Positions 24,380-33,700 of a stretch of 50,771 bases of DNA are shown one piece after another. Every line of letters starts with the position of its first letter. The stretch's first letter is position 1. The notes under the pieces were generated by a model. It did not search any database and was not told where the DNA came from. It saw only the letters and a program-made list of their open reading frames with translations. Both the position numbers and the translations under genes were made by a program. The DNA lies in NCBI GenBank assembly GCA_900547655.1, contig URHQ01000003.1, forward strand, positions 1 to 50,771. The letters are read 5' to 3'. This DNA is from an uncultured Collinsella sp. GTDB taxonomy: Bacteria > Actinomycetota > Coriobacteriia > Coriobacteriales > Coriobacteriaceae.

Positions 24380-25527
24380 AAGGGCTTTCGCTGCAATGGC
24401 GCATAACGATTATGACGGCACTGCTCACGTGTGCGGCATGCGTGCTGACGAACTGCCTGGTCGGCTATACGGGCATGCGTTACATGGACGCCATCGGCAG
24501 TGACATCTCGGCCCTTAACGCAACCGGCGAAGATTCACCCCAGGCGTTCGACCCAACGAAAGCGACCCCCGATGACAAGGTCACGATCGTCGTAAACGAC
24601 GCACAGGAGTCTTTTGGCACGACAACCTGGTGCATCACGGCTGGAGTCACGCTCCTTGGCGGCGTGCTGGCATACTTTGTGAGCGGCCGTGCGCTCAAAC
24701 CGTTACGGGCTTTTGCAGCCCAGGTTGAGCGTGTGCAGCCTGATAACCTAAGCGAAATCAGACTCAGTGAAGATGTGCCCACCGAGCTACAACGATGCAG
24801 CGCCTCTTTCAACGACATGATCGCCCGTCTTGGCGAAGGGTTCTCTGCACAGCGTCAGTTTACCGGCAACGCCGCACACGAGCTGCGCACCCCGCTCGCC
24901 CTTATGCAAGCACAGATTGAGCTATTCATCTCCGAGCACTCCGGTTTGCAACCCGAAACAGTCGAGCTGCTCGGCCTGCTACAAGAACAAACCGAGCGCA
25001 TGTCTCGAATGGCCAAGGTATTGCTCGAGATGAGTGAGCTCCGCAGCGTTCCTTGCGAGGACGATGTGGAACTTGGTCCCTTGTCCGAAGAGGTCCTCAC
25101 CGACCTTGCGCCACTTGCCGAAAATAAGGGCATAGCCCTCAATTGTGCTGGAGACGCTTTAGTAATCGGGAGCGACACGCTCCTCTATCGGCTGGTGTTT
25201 AACCTGGTCGAAAATGCCATCCATTACAGCCACCCCGGCTCGACTGTCAACGTCTCCATCTGCGACAACGACAGCCACGTGTTCCTGCGAGTCGAGGACC
25301 AGGGCCCGGGAATACCCAAGCAGTACCGTGAGAGCATCTTCCAACCGTTCTTTCGCCTGGATAAATCCCGCAGCAGGGCATACGGCGGCGCAGGACTCGG
25401 GCTAGCGCTTGTTTGGGAGATTGCAGCGCTTCACGGTGGCGCTGTAGAGGTCGAAACAAGTTCCGAGAACGGAACCACCATGCTCGTAAGCCTTCCAAAA
25501 CGATCTGCAGCGTTAACCGAACAGTAA
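24376..25527 (+). CDS. Two-component sensor histidine kinase
   Basis: A 383-residue kinase with two transmembrane helices (about 10-32 and 77-98) enclosing a short external loop, then a HAMP linker (FVSGRALKPLRAFAAQVERV) and HisKA with the phospho-acceptor His in GNAAHELRTPLALMQ. HATPase motifs are NLVENAIHYS, DQGPGIP and GGAGLGLALV. It is translationally coupled to the response regulator by an ATGA overlap. The short external loop suggests sensing within or near the membrane, compatible with a redox or envelope cue from the divergent operon. The signal is not known. Confidence 0.92.
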   Translation: MKGLSLQWRITIMTALLTCAACVLTNCLVGYTGMRYMDAIGSDISALNATGEDSPQAFDPTKATPDDKVTIVVNDAQESFGTTTWCITAGVTLLGGVLAYFVSGRALKPLRAFAAQVERVQPDNLSEIRLSEDVPTELQRCSASFNDMIARLGEGFSAQRQFTGNAAHELRTPLALMQAQIELFISEHSGLQPETVELLGLLQEQTERMSRMAKVLLEMSELRSVPCEDDVELGPLSEEVLTDLAPLAENKGIALNCAGDALVIGSDTLLYRLVFNLVENAIHYSHPGSTVNVSICDNDSHVFLRVEDQGPGIPKQYRESIFQPFFRLDKSRSRAYGGAGLGLALVWEIAALHGGAVEVETSSENGTTMLVSLPKRSAALTEQ

Positions 25528-25695
25528 AACTAGAACGAGGCCCAGTGGGTCCCGCCCTTACAAAACCCGAAGGCTTTCCATGTGTCTGTACTATGAGCCG
25601 TTGGGGAACCAGATGTCAACCAGCATGCCGAGCTCAGTCACCTCATCCTAGGGAAAGGAGCAAAGGGGCGTCACTGCTTTTGACGGTGCTCTTAG

Positions 25696-26460
25696 CTACA
25701 GTAGACCTTCCACGAAAGGTTTGAGCTTGTCGAGCATCGCGTCGCTTCTGATGACTGTACCTAAATCGAGGTGCTCACTCTTCTCCTTCGTAATCGTCTG
25801 AGTGATTACGCCCATGAACAGTAGCCTGGAGCCGATGGCAATTCCGTCGGTCGTGGGATAGCTGCCCTGGTTGAGGATGAAGGCGGGACTGCCGCTGGAG
25901 CCCTCGAATACAGATGCGTCAACGAGGAACTCGCGCTTACCCTTGTAGTCGTTCCAAGCGGGCGTGGAAGTCCAGCCTTGCCTGATGAGGGGGGTCTTGT
26001 TGTAGTCGTCATAGAGCCCGCTGGGGTATCCGATAAAGGTGATTTGCTCGAGCGCCGCCAAATTGTCCAGCACACTCTTCTTCGGGATGAGTCCAGAGTC
26101 GATGGATCGGTAGAAGGGCCTCTTCCCGTTTTCTTCAAGCATGCTGAGAACAGGGGCCACCGGCATCGCAACCAAGTCGAGCTCTCCGAGCTTCTTCCCC
26201 TCGATGAATGACTTGTCGAAGTTCACGCTGATGGTCTCGCGTGACGGGGCGTCACCTTCGGCTAGATTGATGACGAAGCGACCCTGAATCACATCCTTGA
26301 GGACATGGTGGTTGGTAATGAGCAGGGGCACTTTTCGCCCGTCTTCAAGGTCATAGGAAAAGAAGAATCCTGTACCCGAGACGCCCGTGCCTTCGGTAGT
26401 AATGCCCACGATGGGGACCGTGGTAAAGAGCAGCTGCGTGCTCGTATCATTAATGTTCAT
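25696..26460 (-). CDS. Trypsin-like serine peptidase, cytoplasmic-looking
   Basis: This 254-residue protein has a trypsin-fold pattern: GTGFFFSYD, TNHHVLKD with the catalytic-His region, an Asp candidate in LDLVAMPV, and GSSGSPAF with the nucleophile Ser. No signal peptide is visible. The ATG at 26460 has AAGGAG upstream, lying inside the end of the preceding gene, and the two genes overlap by 11 bases. It therefore works with, or is regulated with, the two-helix membrane protein encoded upstream. The family includes stress and conflict-related proteases, but a role here is speculative. The pair sits in a patchy accessory segment beside an IS remnant. Confidence 0.8.
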   Translation of the reverse strand: MNINDTSTQLLFTTVPIVGITTEGTGVSGTGFFFSYDLEDGRKVPLLITNHHVLKDVIQGRFVINLAEGDAPSRETISVNFDKSFIEGKKLGELDLVAMPVAPVLSMLEENGKRPFYRSIDSGLIPKKSVLDNLAALEQITFIGYPSGLYDDYNKTPLIRQGWTSTPAWNDYKGKREFLVDASVFEGSSGSPAFILNQGSYPTTDGIAIGSRLLFMGVITQTITKEKSEHLDLGTVIRSDAMLDKLKPFVEGLL

Positions 26461-26992
26461 CGGTCTTGGTCTCCTTGTCATCGGGATCCGCCAGGTGTTC
26501 TAGGACGCGCTCGGCCAGATCAGATTTGCCCTGCTTCTCTTCTTTTCGGATAAAGATAAAAGCGACAAAGAGTCCTACTGCGCCACACGGTGCTACGCAG
26601 AGCATCAAGATACCGGGCAAAGATGCGAGATTGACAGATGACGACAAACCCCCGAGAAACCAGCCCAGGAACGTTGTCGCAAGACCTAAAAGGATGTCAG
26701 GTTTGTAGGAAGGGCGCTCCTGCTTGGCCTGAAGGAGCATCTCCCTTGCTTTTCTCAGGTCGCTGTCGCGCTGTCCGACGTATGATTCCTGCAGGTATTC
26801 ATTGGGGATGCGAACCTCGTGGTCCTGGCGCACGGCGACGTGCTCCCGGTCATTTATGAGGTGGATGCCGTTACTTGCCTCTCCAACGCTAGCATTGTCG
26901 CCCATGTGCTCGAATACGCTGTCGAGGTCAGCCCACCTGACTCTATGGGCAAGCGCCTGGTCTTGTGGTGGGTTCTCTTGACCTTTCTCCAC
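26450..26992 (-). CDS. Two-helix membrane protein, partner of trypsin-like peptidase
   Basis: This 180-residue protein is unrecognised. The first 95 residues are hydrophilic and charged, with a helical stretch (DSDLRKAREMLLQAKQER). Two helices follow at about 101-121 and 124-148, then a charged tail. The start is GTG 26992 with AAGGAG 5 bases upstream. Its 3' end overlaps the protease gene and contains that gene's ribosome-binding site, so expression is coupled. A membrane anchor or a cleavage target for the protease are two possibilities; nothing in the sequence decides between them. Confidence 0.7.
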   Translation of the reverse strand: MEKGQENPPQDQALAHRVRWADLDSVFEHMGDNASVGEASNGIHLINDREHVAVRQDHEVRIPNEYLQESYVGQRDSDLRKAREMLLQAKQERPSYKPDILLGLATTFLGWFLGGLSSSVNLASLPGILMLCVAPCGAVGLFVAFIFIRKEEKQGKSDLAERVLEHLADPDDKETKTDEH

Positions 26993-27368
26993 CAGATCTC
27001 CTTAGAACAAGGTCCTAGCGTCTTGCGGAAGTTTATGGTCACAGCAGAGACACCATGGTTCAACCAATATATCGATGGATAGATTATACCGTGCGGCTGA
27101 TATGGCGACCAAGGGATGCTGCCGGCACGGCTGTGGGGTGCTAGTGACTTGCAGATTGCTGGCGACAGGCTACTAATAGCGGCATGGCTTTGCTGTTGGT
27201 TCACTCCGCCGCCCGCCTCACGGCGCCGGGGGTTTCTCGGCGCAGTGAGGCGGCATCGGTTGTTCTAGCTGTTCTGTGCCAATAGGTTGTTTACACCCGG
27301 GTAGTGACAAATAGGGAGGGCTCCCACATGCTGTGAGTTGTCTAGACGAACAGCAGAGGAGCCCTCCC
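26993..27368. other. Gene-free interval with GC-rich hairpin and probable IS left end
   Basis: No convincing gene is visible. A strong hairpin occupies 27213-27253 (CCGCCTCAC/GTGAGGCGG continued by GCGCCG/CGGCGC with one mismatch). From about 27275 the sequence reads like the leader of an insertion sequence. Arms GGGAGGGCTC (27314-27323) and GAGCCCTCCC (27359-27368) could pair across the ribosome-binding site of the transposase fragment. Confidence 0.5.
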
Positions 27369-27648
27369 ATGGAGCAACATCCTAACGCAAGGCTCACCCC
27401 GAGGGGGCGCGAGACGCTCGTCTCGCGCATAGAGTCCGGCCTCGGCGTCGCCGAGACCGCGCGTCAGATGGGCGTCAGCCGCCAGACGGCGAGCAAGTGG
27501 CTGCGCCGCAGCAGGTCCGGAGAGCCCATGTCCGACCGCAGTAGCCGCCCGCGCAGGCTCGCGAGGTCCACGCTGCGCGAGATCGAGAACCGGGTCCGCG
27601 AGGCGCGCTCGTCACTGCCGCTCGCCCCGCCCGGGCTGGCGCCGGGCG
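27369..27648 (+). pseudogene. Truncated IS481-type transposase (N-terminal HTH only)
   Basis: About 93 residues match the N-terminal helix-turn-helix of IS481-family transposases (ARLTPRGRETLVSRI, GVAETARQMGVSRQTASKWL, then an RRLARSTLREIE linker). The DDE catalytic domain is missing. The frame stays open past 27648, but that continuation is the complement of the neighbouring membrane-protein genes and not transposase. A GAGGAG ribosome-binding site is partly buried in a hairpin with 27314-27323. The element is dead and marks an old insertion-plus-deletion. Confidence 0.75.
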
Positions 27649-27656
27649 CGCTATGC

Positions 27657-27938
27657 TTAGGGAGCGGTGGGCGCCTCCGGAGCAGCAGGGGACTCGGACG
27701 CGGTGATGCCGGAGGTGTCGATCTCGCCCAGATTGGCGAGCTGCTCGATGAGGGGGAGGCCCATCGGGTCGTCCACCTCGACGCCGCCGAGCACGATGGT
27801 GCTGTAGCGCGTGTCGACTTGGGTTGTGAACACGGCCGGGTCGAAACCCGAAGCGATAAAGCCAATGCCCGCGAGGACAACACCCGCGGCAACGAGCCCG
27901 CCCGCCACGGCGAGGTAGATCTTCTTCGCACTGGTCAT
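27657..27938 (-). CDS. Membrane-anchored small protein, probable truncated DUF4097-type partner
   Basis: The 93-residue protein has one N-terminal helix (about residues 6-30) followed by GFDPAVFTTQVDTRYSTIVL and a Pro/Ala-rich tail. Its place behind PadR and DUF1700 genes and its N-terminal pattern suggest the start of a DUF4097-type envelope protein, normally much longer. The stop lies about 9 bases from the end of the transposase remnant, so 3' truncation by a deletion is likely. The start is ATG 27938 with AAGGAG 8 bases upstream. If the truncated product is made it would be a small anchored peptide. Confidence 0.6.
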   Translation of the reverse strand: MTSAKKIYLAVAGGLVAAGVVLAGIGFIASGFDPAVFTTQVDTRYSTIVLGGVEVDDPMGLPLIEQLANLGEIDTSGITASESPAAPEAPTAP

Positions 27939-27953
27939 GGTACTCACTCCTTT

Positions 27954-28577
27954 CTACGCCGCGAGATGCGCGGCAGCGCCGCCCTTCTCGCCCTTACCCT
28001 TCCAGAAGGGCGAGGCGGCCTTCCTCGCCCAGAGCGCCGAGAGGCGCGCAATTTGTTTTGAGGCGGCCCAAGCGCCAGCACCAACGAAGAGCGCCACGCC
28101 GACGAGGCCGAGCCCCACGCCCGCCGAGGCGAGGGCGTACGGGAAGTGGCCGATGATGACGCCGCTTACGGCAAGCAGGAGCCCAACTACGCCCACGCCC
28201 CCGAGTGCCACCGCGACGATCCACACGCAGAGCGCCAGCACCCAGATGCAGATATAGACCGTGACGGCCACGGCGGCGAAGGCGGCGAGCAGCGGCACCC
28301 ACACCGGGGAGCCCACGATGGCCAGCACCCACAGCAGCGCGGTGCTGCGCCGGCGCGTCCTCGCGATCGCGCGCGGCACGGCGGGCAGGTCGTCGAGCGT
28401 GGCCTCCGCCACCTCGCCGGGCGTGCCCATGGCGGCCACGGCCTCCTCCTCGCTCATACCGTCCTCCATGCGGTCGGCGATGGCCTCCGCATAGAACGCC
28501 TTGGTCTCCTCCACCTGCTCGGCCGGCAGGCAGGCGAGCAGCTCGCCCAACCGGCCCAGAAACTCATCGCGCGTCAT
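27954..28577 (-). CDS. DUF1700-family membrane protein
   Basis: A 207-residue protein whose first 80 residues carry the DUF1700 pattern (MTRDEFLGRLGELLACLP, YAEAIADRMEDGMSEEEAVA, MGTPGEVAEATL). About four helices follow and then a basic tail. DUF1700 proteins typically accompany PadR regulators and DUF4097 proteins in an envelope-stress-like operon, exactly the arrangement here. The ATG at 28577 has GAGGAGG upstream and overlaps the padR-like gene by 14 bases. Confidence 0.85.
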   Translation of the reverse strand: MTRDEFLGRLGELLACLPAEQVEETKAFYAEAIADRMEDGMSEEEAVAAMGTPGEVAEATLDDLPAVPRAIARTRRRSTALLWVLAIVGSPVWVPLLAAFAAVAVTVYICIWVLALCVWIVAVALGGVGVVGLLLAVSGVIIGHFPYALASAGVGLGLVGVALFVGAGAWAASKQIARLSALWARKAASPFWKGKGEKGGAAAHLAA

Positions 28578-28884
28578 GGTGCGCCTCCTCAACGTATGCG
28601 TAAATCTCCCGTACGGACGGCCACTCGGCCAGGAACTCCTCGATGCGCGCTCGCCCGTCGTCCGTGATGCGGTAGTACCGGCGCAGCCGCCCGTTGTGCT
28701 CGGCGGAGCGCGCCGTGATGCACCCGGCCTTCTCCAGGCGCTTGAGCAGCGGGTAGAGCGTCGACTCCGTGAGCCCCATGCTCGCCGGTACGTCCTTCAC
28801 GATCTGGTAGCCGTAGGACTCCTCGCCGGAGACGGCCGCGAGCACGCAGGCCTCCAGGAAGCCGCGCTTCATCTGTGCCTCCAT
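28564..28884 (-). CDS. PadR-family transcriptional regulator
   Basis: The 106-residue protein has the PadR winged helix: LEACVLAAVSGEESYGYQI, GLTESTLYPLLKRLEKAG and RRYYRITDDGR. The start is ATG 28884 with GAGAGGAGG 7 bases upstream. It heads the operon with the DUF1700 and DUF4097-like genes and probably represses it. The region just upstream (28905-28935) carries short ATAC/GTAT inverted motifs (TATACTATGCTATAC and CACTATACG) that could be its operator. Confidence 0.87.
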   Translation of the reverse strand: MEAQMKRGFLEACVLAAVSGEESYGYQIVKDVPASMGLTESTLYPLLKRLEKAGCITARSAEHNGRLRRYYRITDDGRARIEEFLAEWPSVREIYAYVEEAHHDAR

Positions 28885-29540
28885 CCGCACACCTCCTCTC
28901 GTCATATACTATGCTATACACACTATACGATGCAAGGTATTAGACGTCAACTCTCATCGCGAAGATTCTCCGGCCCCTGCGCGCTGCGAACGTGATATCG
29001 CGGGGCGGTTGGCATTATGCATGAAACGTCAAGTAACGCTCTTTTGATCCACTTCCACTCGGCCCCATATGCCTTGTACAACACCCCCCTTCAACCTTGG
29101 GTTCAAGGGAGCCGCTAGGCTGGGCGTGCCGGACGGTAAGGTCCTGGACGCGATGGTGGACTTCTCCGATGCCATAGGGGTCATGGGTCTACGCCGATGG
29201 AGGCCCACGCACGCGGCAGGGCTCGCCCGTCACCGCTGGTCGCCGGACGGTCCCCACGCTCCGCTCGCCAACGCGCAGGCGACAGCAGCAGTCCAGCGCT
29301 AGCTGGAGACGCCGGAATGCCCAGAAGATGCGTTTCCCATCACTGCGACAGAGCTTTTTGCAGGGGTGGCAATTTTTCCTAATATCGAGGTCAGCTTGGC
29401 TTCGGTAGCCACCTTGAGAGCATCGCCAATAGACTCTTCCTTTATGCGTTCGGCTTAATCGTAGGCAATACCCAAAAATTCCAGTCCCGAGCAACAGGAG
29501 TACAATTGCTGCATTGTTGCCACCTGATGGGAGATGGAAG
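28885..29540. other. 656-base gap: PadR promoter region and decayed coding remnants
   Basis: The first 60 bases hold the likely padR promoter and operator. The rest has short open stretches only. One minus-strand stretch (about 29309-29450) reads as natural protein (KEESIGDALKVATEAKLTS), but it is bounded by stops and has no start, so it looks like a decayed gene. A plus-strand frame at 29069-29302 has no ribosome-binding site and an unconvincing composition. I annotate no gene here. Confidence 0.5.
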
Positions 29541-30545
29541 ATGGACTGCGATGGCTACCCACGCGTTCCTATGCCGTTGATGTGCACCGCCTTTGTGCCG
29601 GGGCAGATTGACGCTGCGGTTGCAGGCATTTCCGACCCCGATTCACGCACCATCGCCACGGCAGAAGCGCTGTACTTTCGCGGACAGGCCACACTCGCCG
29701 CCAAGACAGCACGCCCCTATCTTGACGCCACCGACCCCGCACTGCGCTATTCCGCATGCTTTATCTGCGGATATGCCAGTCTGTCGCTCAACCGTATCGC
29801 CGACGCCCGCCGGTGCCTTGCTGGCATCCTCGATACGCCAACTGACGAGGAATCGCCTGCCGTCCACGCCATGCACATCCTGTTCGCCTCTGCCGCGAGC
29901 GTCCTGCTGCACTTGCCTTCCCCGTATTCCGCCGAAGAGTTTTATCCGCTTGCGGCGCATCTGCCCGAAGGCCTGCGCCTGTTCGCCAGCTACGTGATGG
30001 CGCACGCCTTGTATCTGCGCGGCGAATACGGCCGCAGCCTAGGCATGGTGGAAAATGCCCTGATCATGAAACAGGGAAGCTATCCCATCTCGGAACTGTT
30101 CCTGCACCTGGCGGCTTCCATGGCATGCATGAGCCTCAAGGACATCGACGCCGCAAAGGCACATTTCGGAGCCGCTTGGGACATTGCGCGCCCCGACGGC
30201 CTTATCGAGCTCATTGGCGAGCACCACGGCCTTTTGCAGGGGCTCATCGAGGCATGCTTAAAATCGCAATACCCCGACGATTTCGCTCGCATCATCGAGA
30301 TTACGTATCGATTCAGCTACGGCTGGCGGCGCATCCACAACCCCGATTCGGGTGAGGACGTGGCCGACGATTTAACGACCACGGAGTTCACCATGGCCAT
30401 GCTCGCCTGCCGCGGTTGGACCAACGCCGAAATCGCACGCCATATGAGTGTGTCGCCGGGCACCGTTAAAAACCGCCTATCAGGAGTGTATGCCAAGCTT
30501 GGTATCGGAACTCGCGCCGAGCTGATTGCCCACATGTTGCGCTAG
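29541..30545 (+). CDS. LuxR-type regulator with helical (TPR-like) sensor region
   Basis: This 334-residue protein ends in a LuxR/NarL helix-turn-helix (residues about 270-334; TNAEIARHMSVSPGTVKNRL, then YAKLGIGTRAELIAHML). The N-terminal 250 residues are helical with TPR-like pairs and no receiver or membrane segment. Stand-alone LuxR-type regulators next to exported proteins are common in Coriobacteriia. The ATG at 29541 follows GGGAGA; an earlier TTG (29514) is less likely. The gene directly precedes, on the same strand, the large surface-protein gene it may control. Confidence 0.85.
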   Translation: MDCDGYPRVPMPLMCTAFVPGQIDAAVAGISDPDSRTIATAEALYFRGQATLAAKTARPYLDATDPALRYSACFICGYASLSLNRIADARRCLAGILDTPTDEESPAVHAMHILFASAASVLLHLPSPYSAEEFYPLAAHLPEGLRLFASYVMAHALYLRGEYGRSLGMVENALIMKQGSYPISELFLHLAASMACMSLKDIDAAKAHFGAAWDIARPDGLIELIGEHHGLLQGLIEACLKSQYPDDFARIIEITYRFSYGWRRIHNPDSGEDVADDLTTTEFTMAMLACRGWTNAEIARHMSVSPGTVKNRLSGVYAKLGIGTRAELIAHMLR

Positions 30546-30702
30546 CGGCCAGACTGCCCGGCGTATCGAAAGCGCTCCGGGGGGCTGACGCTTTCGCGCG
30601 CTCAAATTGGACATTTTGGCCATCGAACGGCACTACCGCCACGGGGCACCTTCTCGCAAAATTGGATTATTTCCTCCGATATTTGCGGGATGGGAGCCCA
30701 AA

Positions 30703-33700
30703 ATGCTTGATCGCCGTTCGTTACTTATCGCCGGAGCATCCTCGCTGGCAGGCATCATGCTGCCTCGCGTGCCGGGCAGCGCAAACGCCTTCATGCTGCC
30801 ATTCATCCCCACCGAAGCCTATGCCGACGAAAAAGACCCTTTCAGGGTGCTCGTTCTCTCGCGCACCATGTTTGGTGTGGTCGTGGTCGACGTCGCCAAC
30901 AAGAATACGCCCATCACGGGTGCCCAGGTCACGCTCACCTCGCGCTATGCCGCAGGCAAGCAGCTCACCGCCACTACCGATGACGAAGGCACGGCCATCT
31001 TTGAGGTCGCGCCGCTTTCGGAAGGCTACGTGGACGAGGCGACGCTTCTCGACGCGTACGACTTTAACGGCGGCATCTCCATTAGCATGGCGGGCTACCG
31101 CGATGTCGAGATTCCCCTTGCGCGTATCCAGGGCGGTACCGCCATAACCGCGCCCACGCGTCCGCTTTCCGACGGCGAGCCGTACTTCCGCCAACTCACA
31201 TTCGACGAATGGGACATCCAGTACGCCGACGCTACGTTCATGGCATTGCCGAAGGACGACACGGCAAACGAGCAGGCCGATACGCACGCCTTTACCGTGC
31301 AGGCGCATCTGCCACAGGGTGGACAGGCAACGCTGCGCATCAACAAAGTGACGCCCGCCGCGGGCAGCTCACCCGAAACCGTCACGCAGATCGGCCAAGT
31401 CAAGGCCAGCGCATCGGGCGCGGATAATCTGGCCACGTTCACACTCGAAGACAAGTTCCTCGACGCAGCATCGGGTCTTCTGGAAGAAGGGTGCAAGCTG
31501 CGCTTTGCGCTCGACTACCAGGGCAAAACCTACACGCTCTCCTCCCCCATGGCCGTTGTCACCGCGCCGGCCGCAAAGGCAGAATCGGGCTCGACCACTA
31601 TCGTCCCCACTACCATGGACCAAGAGATTACTCCCTTTGATTTCCCGGCGGCGTTTCCCGGCATCGGCGGCAACAAGTTCACCTGTTGGATGCCCACATT
31701 TCCGATCCTCTTCGATTTCTCGTTTGCTGGATACGTGCTGTTTGGCGGAGGATACAAACCGGTCGGCTACATGAACGATTCGGGCAATCCGGATCCGGAA
31801 TACTGGAAGAAATCGCCGCGTGAGTCGGGCGCCAAGCAGGCAAACCGCTACCTCGACGAGATGGAGGGGAAGTGGAATCAATATAAGAGTATGAGTGCCG
31901 GTTCGGGCACCGATCCAAGAAACACCAAGCTGCTTCGTCACCACTGCACGCTGCTGTTTACGATGGATATCGCCACGCAGCTGTACGGATCGCTCGCCTA
32001 CGACTGGGTGGGCAAAACCTGGGGCAACAACAACGATCCCGCATACGGCAATATTAAGGCACTCTTCCAAGTAAGAACCGACCTCAATTGGACCGAGCAG
32101 TTTACCCTAGGACCGGTGCCGTTTTTCCTAAACGTCAACCCCTGGGTGCTGGCGAAGCTGGCGCTCGCCGTGGGTGCCCACACGCACGGCAGCGGCGCGG
32201 CGTTTTTTAAAAACATTTCGCTCGACTATTCAAACACCTCGGGCTCGTTCACCATCCAGATCGGGCTTGCCGTCACCTTTGGCGCCGGCGTTGCAGGCGT
32301 CGCTTCGTCTGCCGTGCGCGGCGCCGCATCCCTCACGCTGTTCATTGGGTACGAGAAGGCAGATGGGCACCAGCTTCCGCGACTGCGCGTAGGTGCAGAC
32401 GTCGATGTCGATGTGATACTCCAGTTCGTCATGTTCAAGTGGACCACCAAGGCTTGGTCGGGGTCGTGGCCCACACTCCTCGATTCGTGGAATATGTCGG
32501 TGAACAATGGCAACCAGTATGTGCTCCAGCGCTCTGAGCTCGCATTGGGTGGAGATACGCCTTACACGTTGGATGCCCGCTTCGGCACGGCCGGCAACGC
32601 CGAGGCAGGCGGCGTGCCGCAATTTATCGCATCGGCCACCATCGTCACCAACGCCGAGCTGCTCGCACGCGCCGAGGTTAAGGCCACTGCCGTAAACGCC
32701 GCGCCTGTCGTGCGCGATTGGGATCAAGCGGTCACGTGCATTGAGCTCGAGGCGGATGCAGAAAGCGACGACACGGGACAGATCGAGCATTTCGTCCATG
32801 CACTGATAGAGAACGACGAAAACGCCGCGACGATGTATAAGTACACCTATATCGAGCAGGCGAAGGACGCCGCTGCGGACCCCAACGCCAATTCTGCTGG
32901 TGTATCGGAGGACGAGCGTGGCGGCATCAAGCCCTCGAGCGACAACGTGCTGTTTTCCGGCGTGCTCAGCGAAGCCCACATGAAGCTGGCAATGATCGCC
33001 GGCGTAGAATGCCTGTTCCGTATCGCCTCGGTGCGCTACGGCGACAATGGCCGCTCGCGCCTGGTGGTGCACACAAAGGCAAACGGCACGTGGTCTGCCC
33101 CCATGCCCGTGGACTTCCCCCTTGGCTTTGGCGAGGGCGACGTGGAGCGCGACGGCATATTCGATTACGACTTCGACGTAGTGGAATATACGGACGGAAG
33201 AGAAAACCAGGACGCTTACGTGCTGCTGGTCTCGGGCGAGCGCCCCGACGGCGACAACACCCTTTTCGATACGGCAAGCACAGCCGGCATACTGTCCGTT
33301 GTACGCCTGCGCATAAGCAACGACGGAGTTCGCGTGATGTCGCACACGTCGTGGCGCAGCATCTCGCGCGGCCGCCTTCAGGAGAATGGCCACCATTGTC
33401 TGCAGTGTCCACGCATCACGGTGGGCAAGACGTTGGTCGACGGGCGCCTGTCGGGCGCTTACCTCCACCGCCGCGGAACCACCGCAGAAAAGGCGTTGGG
33501 CACCGAGGCAGAGGTCGCGCTCGAGTGCTTCACCCTGTGGTCGGATGATTTGGGCGACAGCCTCACGTTCCGTCAGGTCCTCCGCTTTCCGCAAGCGCCA
33601 TCGAGCATCGAGCTGGGCGTACCCGAGAATATCAACGGCAAAATGGTGGTGCCCGTTGCATACGAAACTGCAAACGGTTGTGGCTGCGCATCGTATGCCG

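Noticed and set aside
27649..28061. Continuation of the transposase frame to 28061
   Set aside because: It is the antisense of the DUF4097-like and DUF1700 genes and shows no transposase features.
29069..29302. Open frame of 77 codons on the plus strand
   Set aside because: No ribosome-binding site, no recognisable domain and composition typical of shadow frames in GC-rich DNA.
29189..29494. Minus-strand frame with a GRVYWRC stretch recalling FLYWCH zinc fingers
   Set aside because: The match is short, the following Cys/His spacing is wrong, and another frame over the same bases looks more protein-like but is itself decayed.
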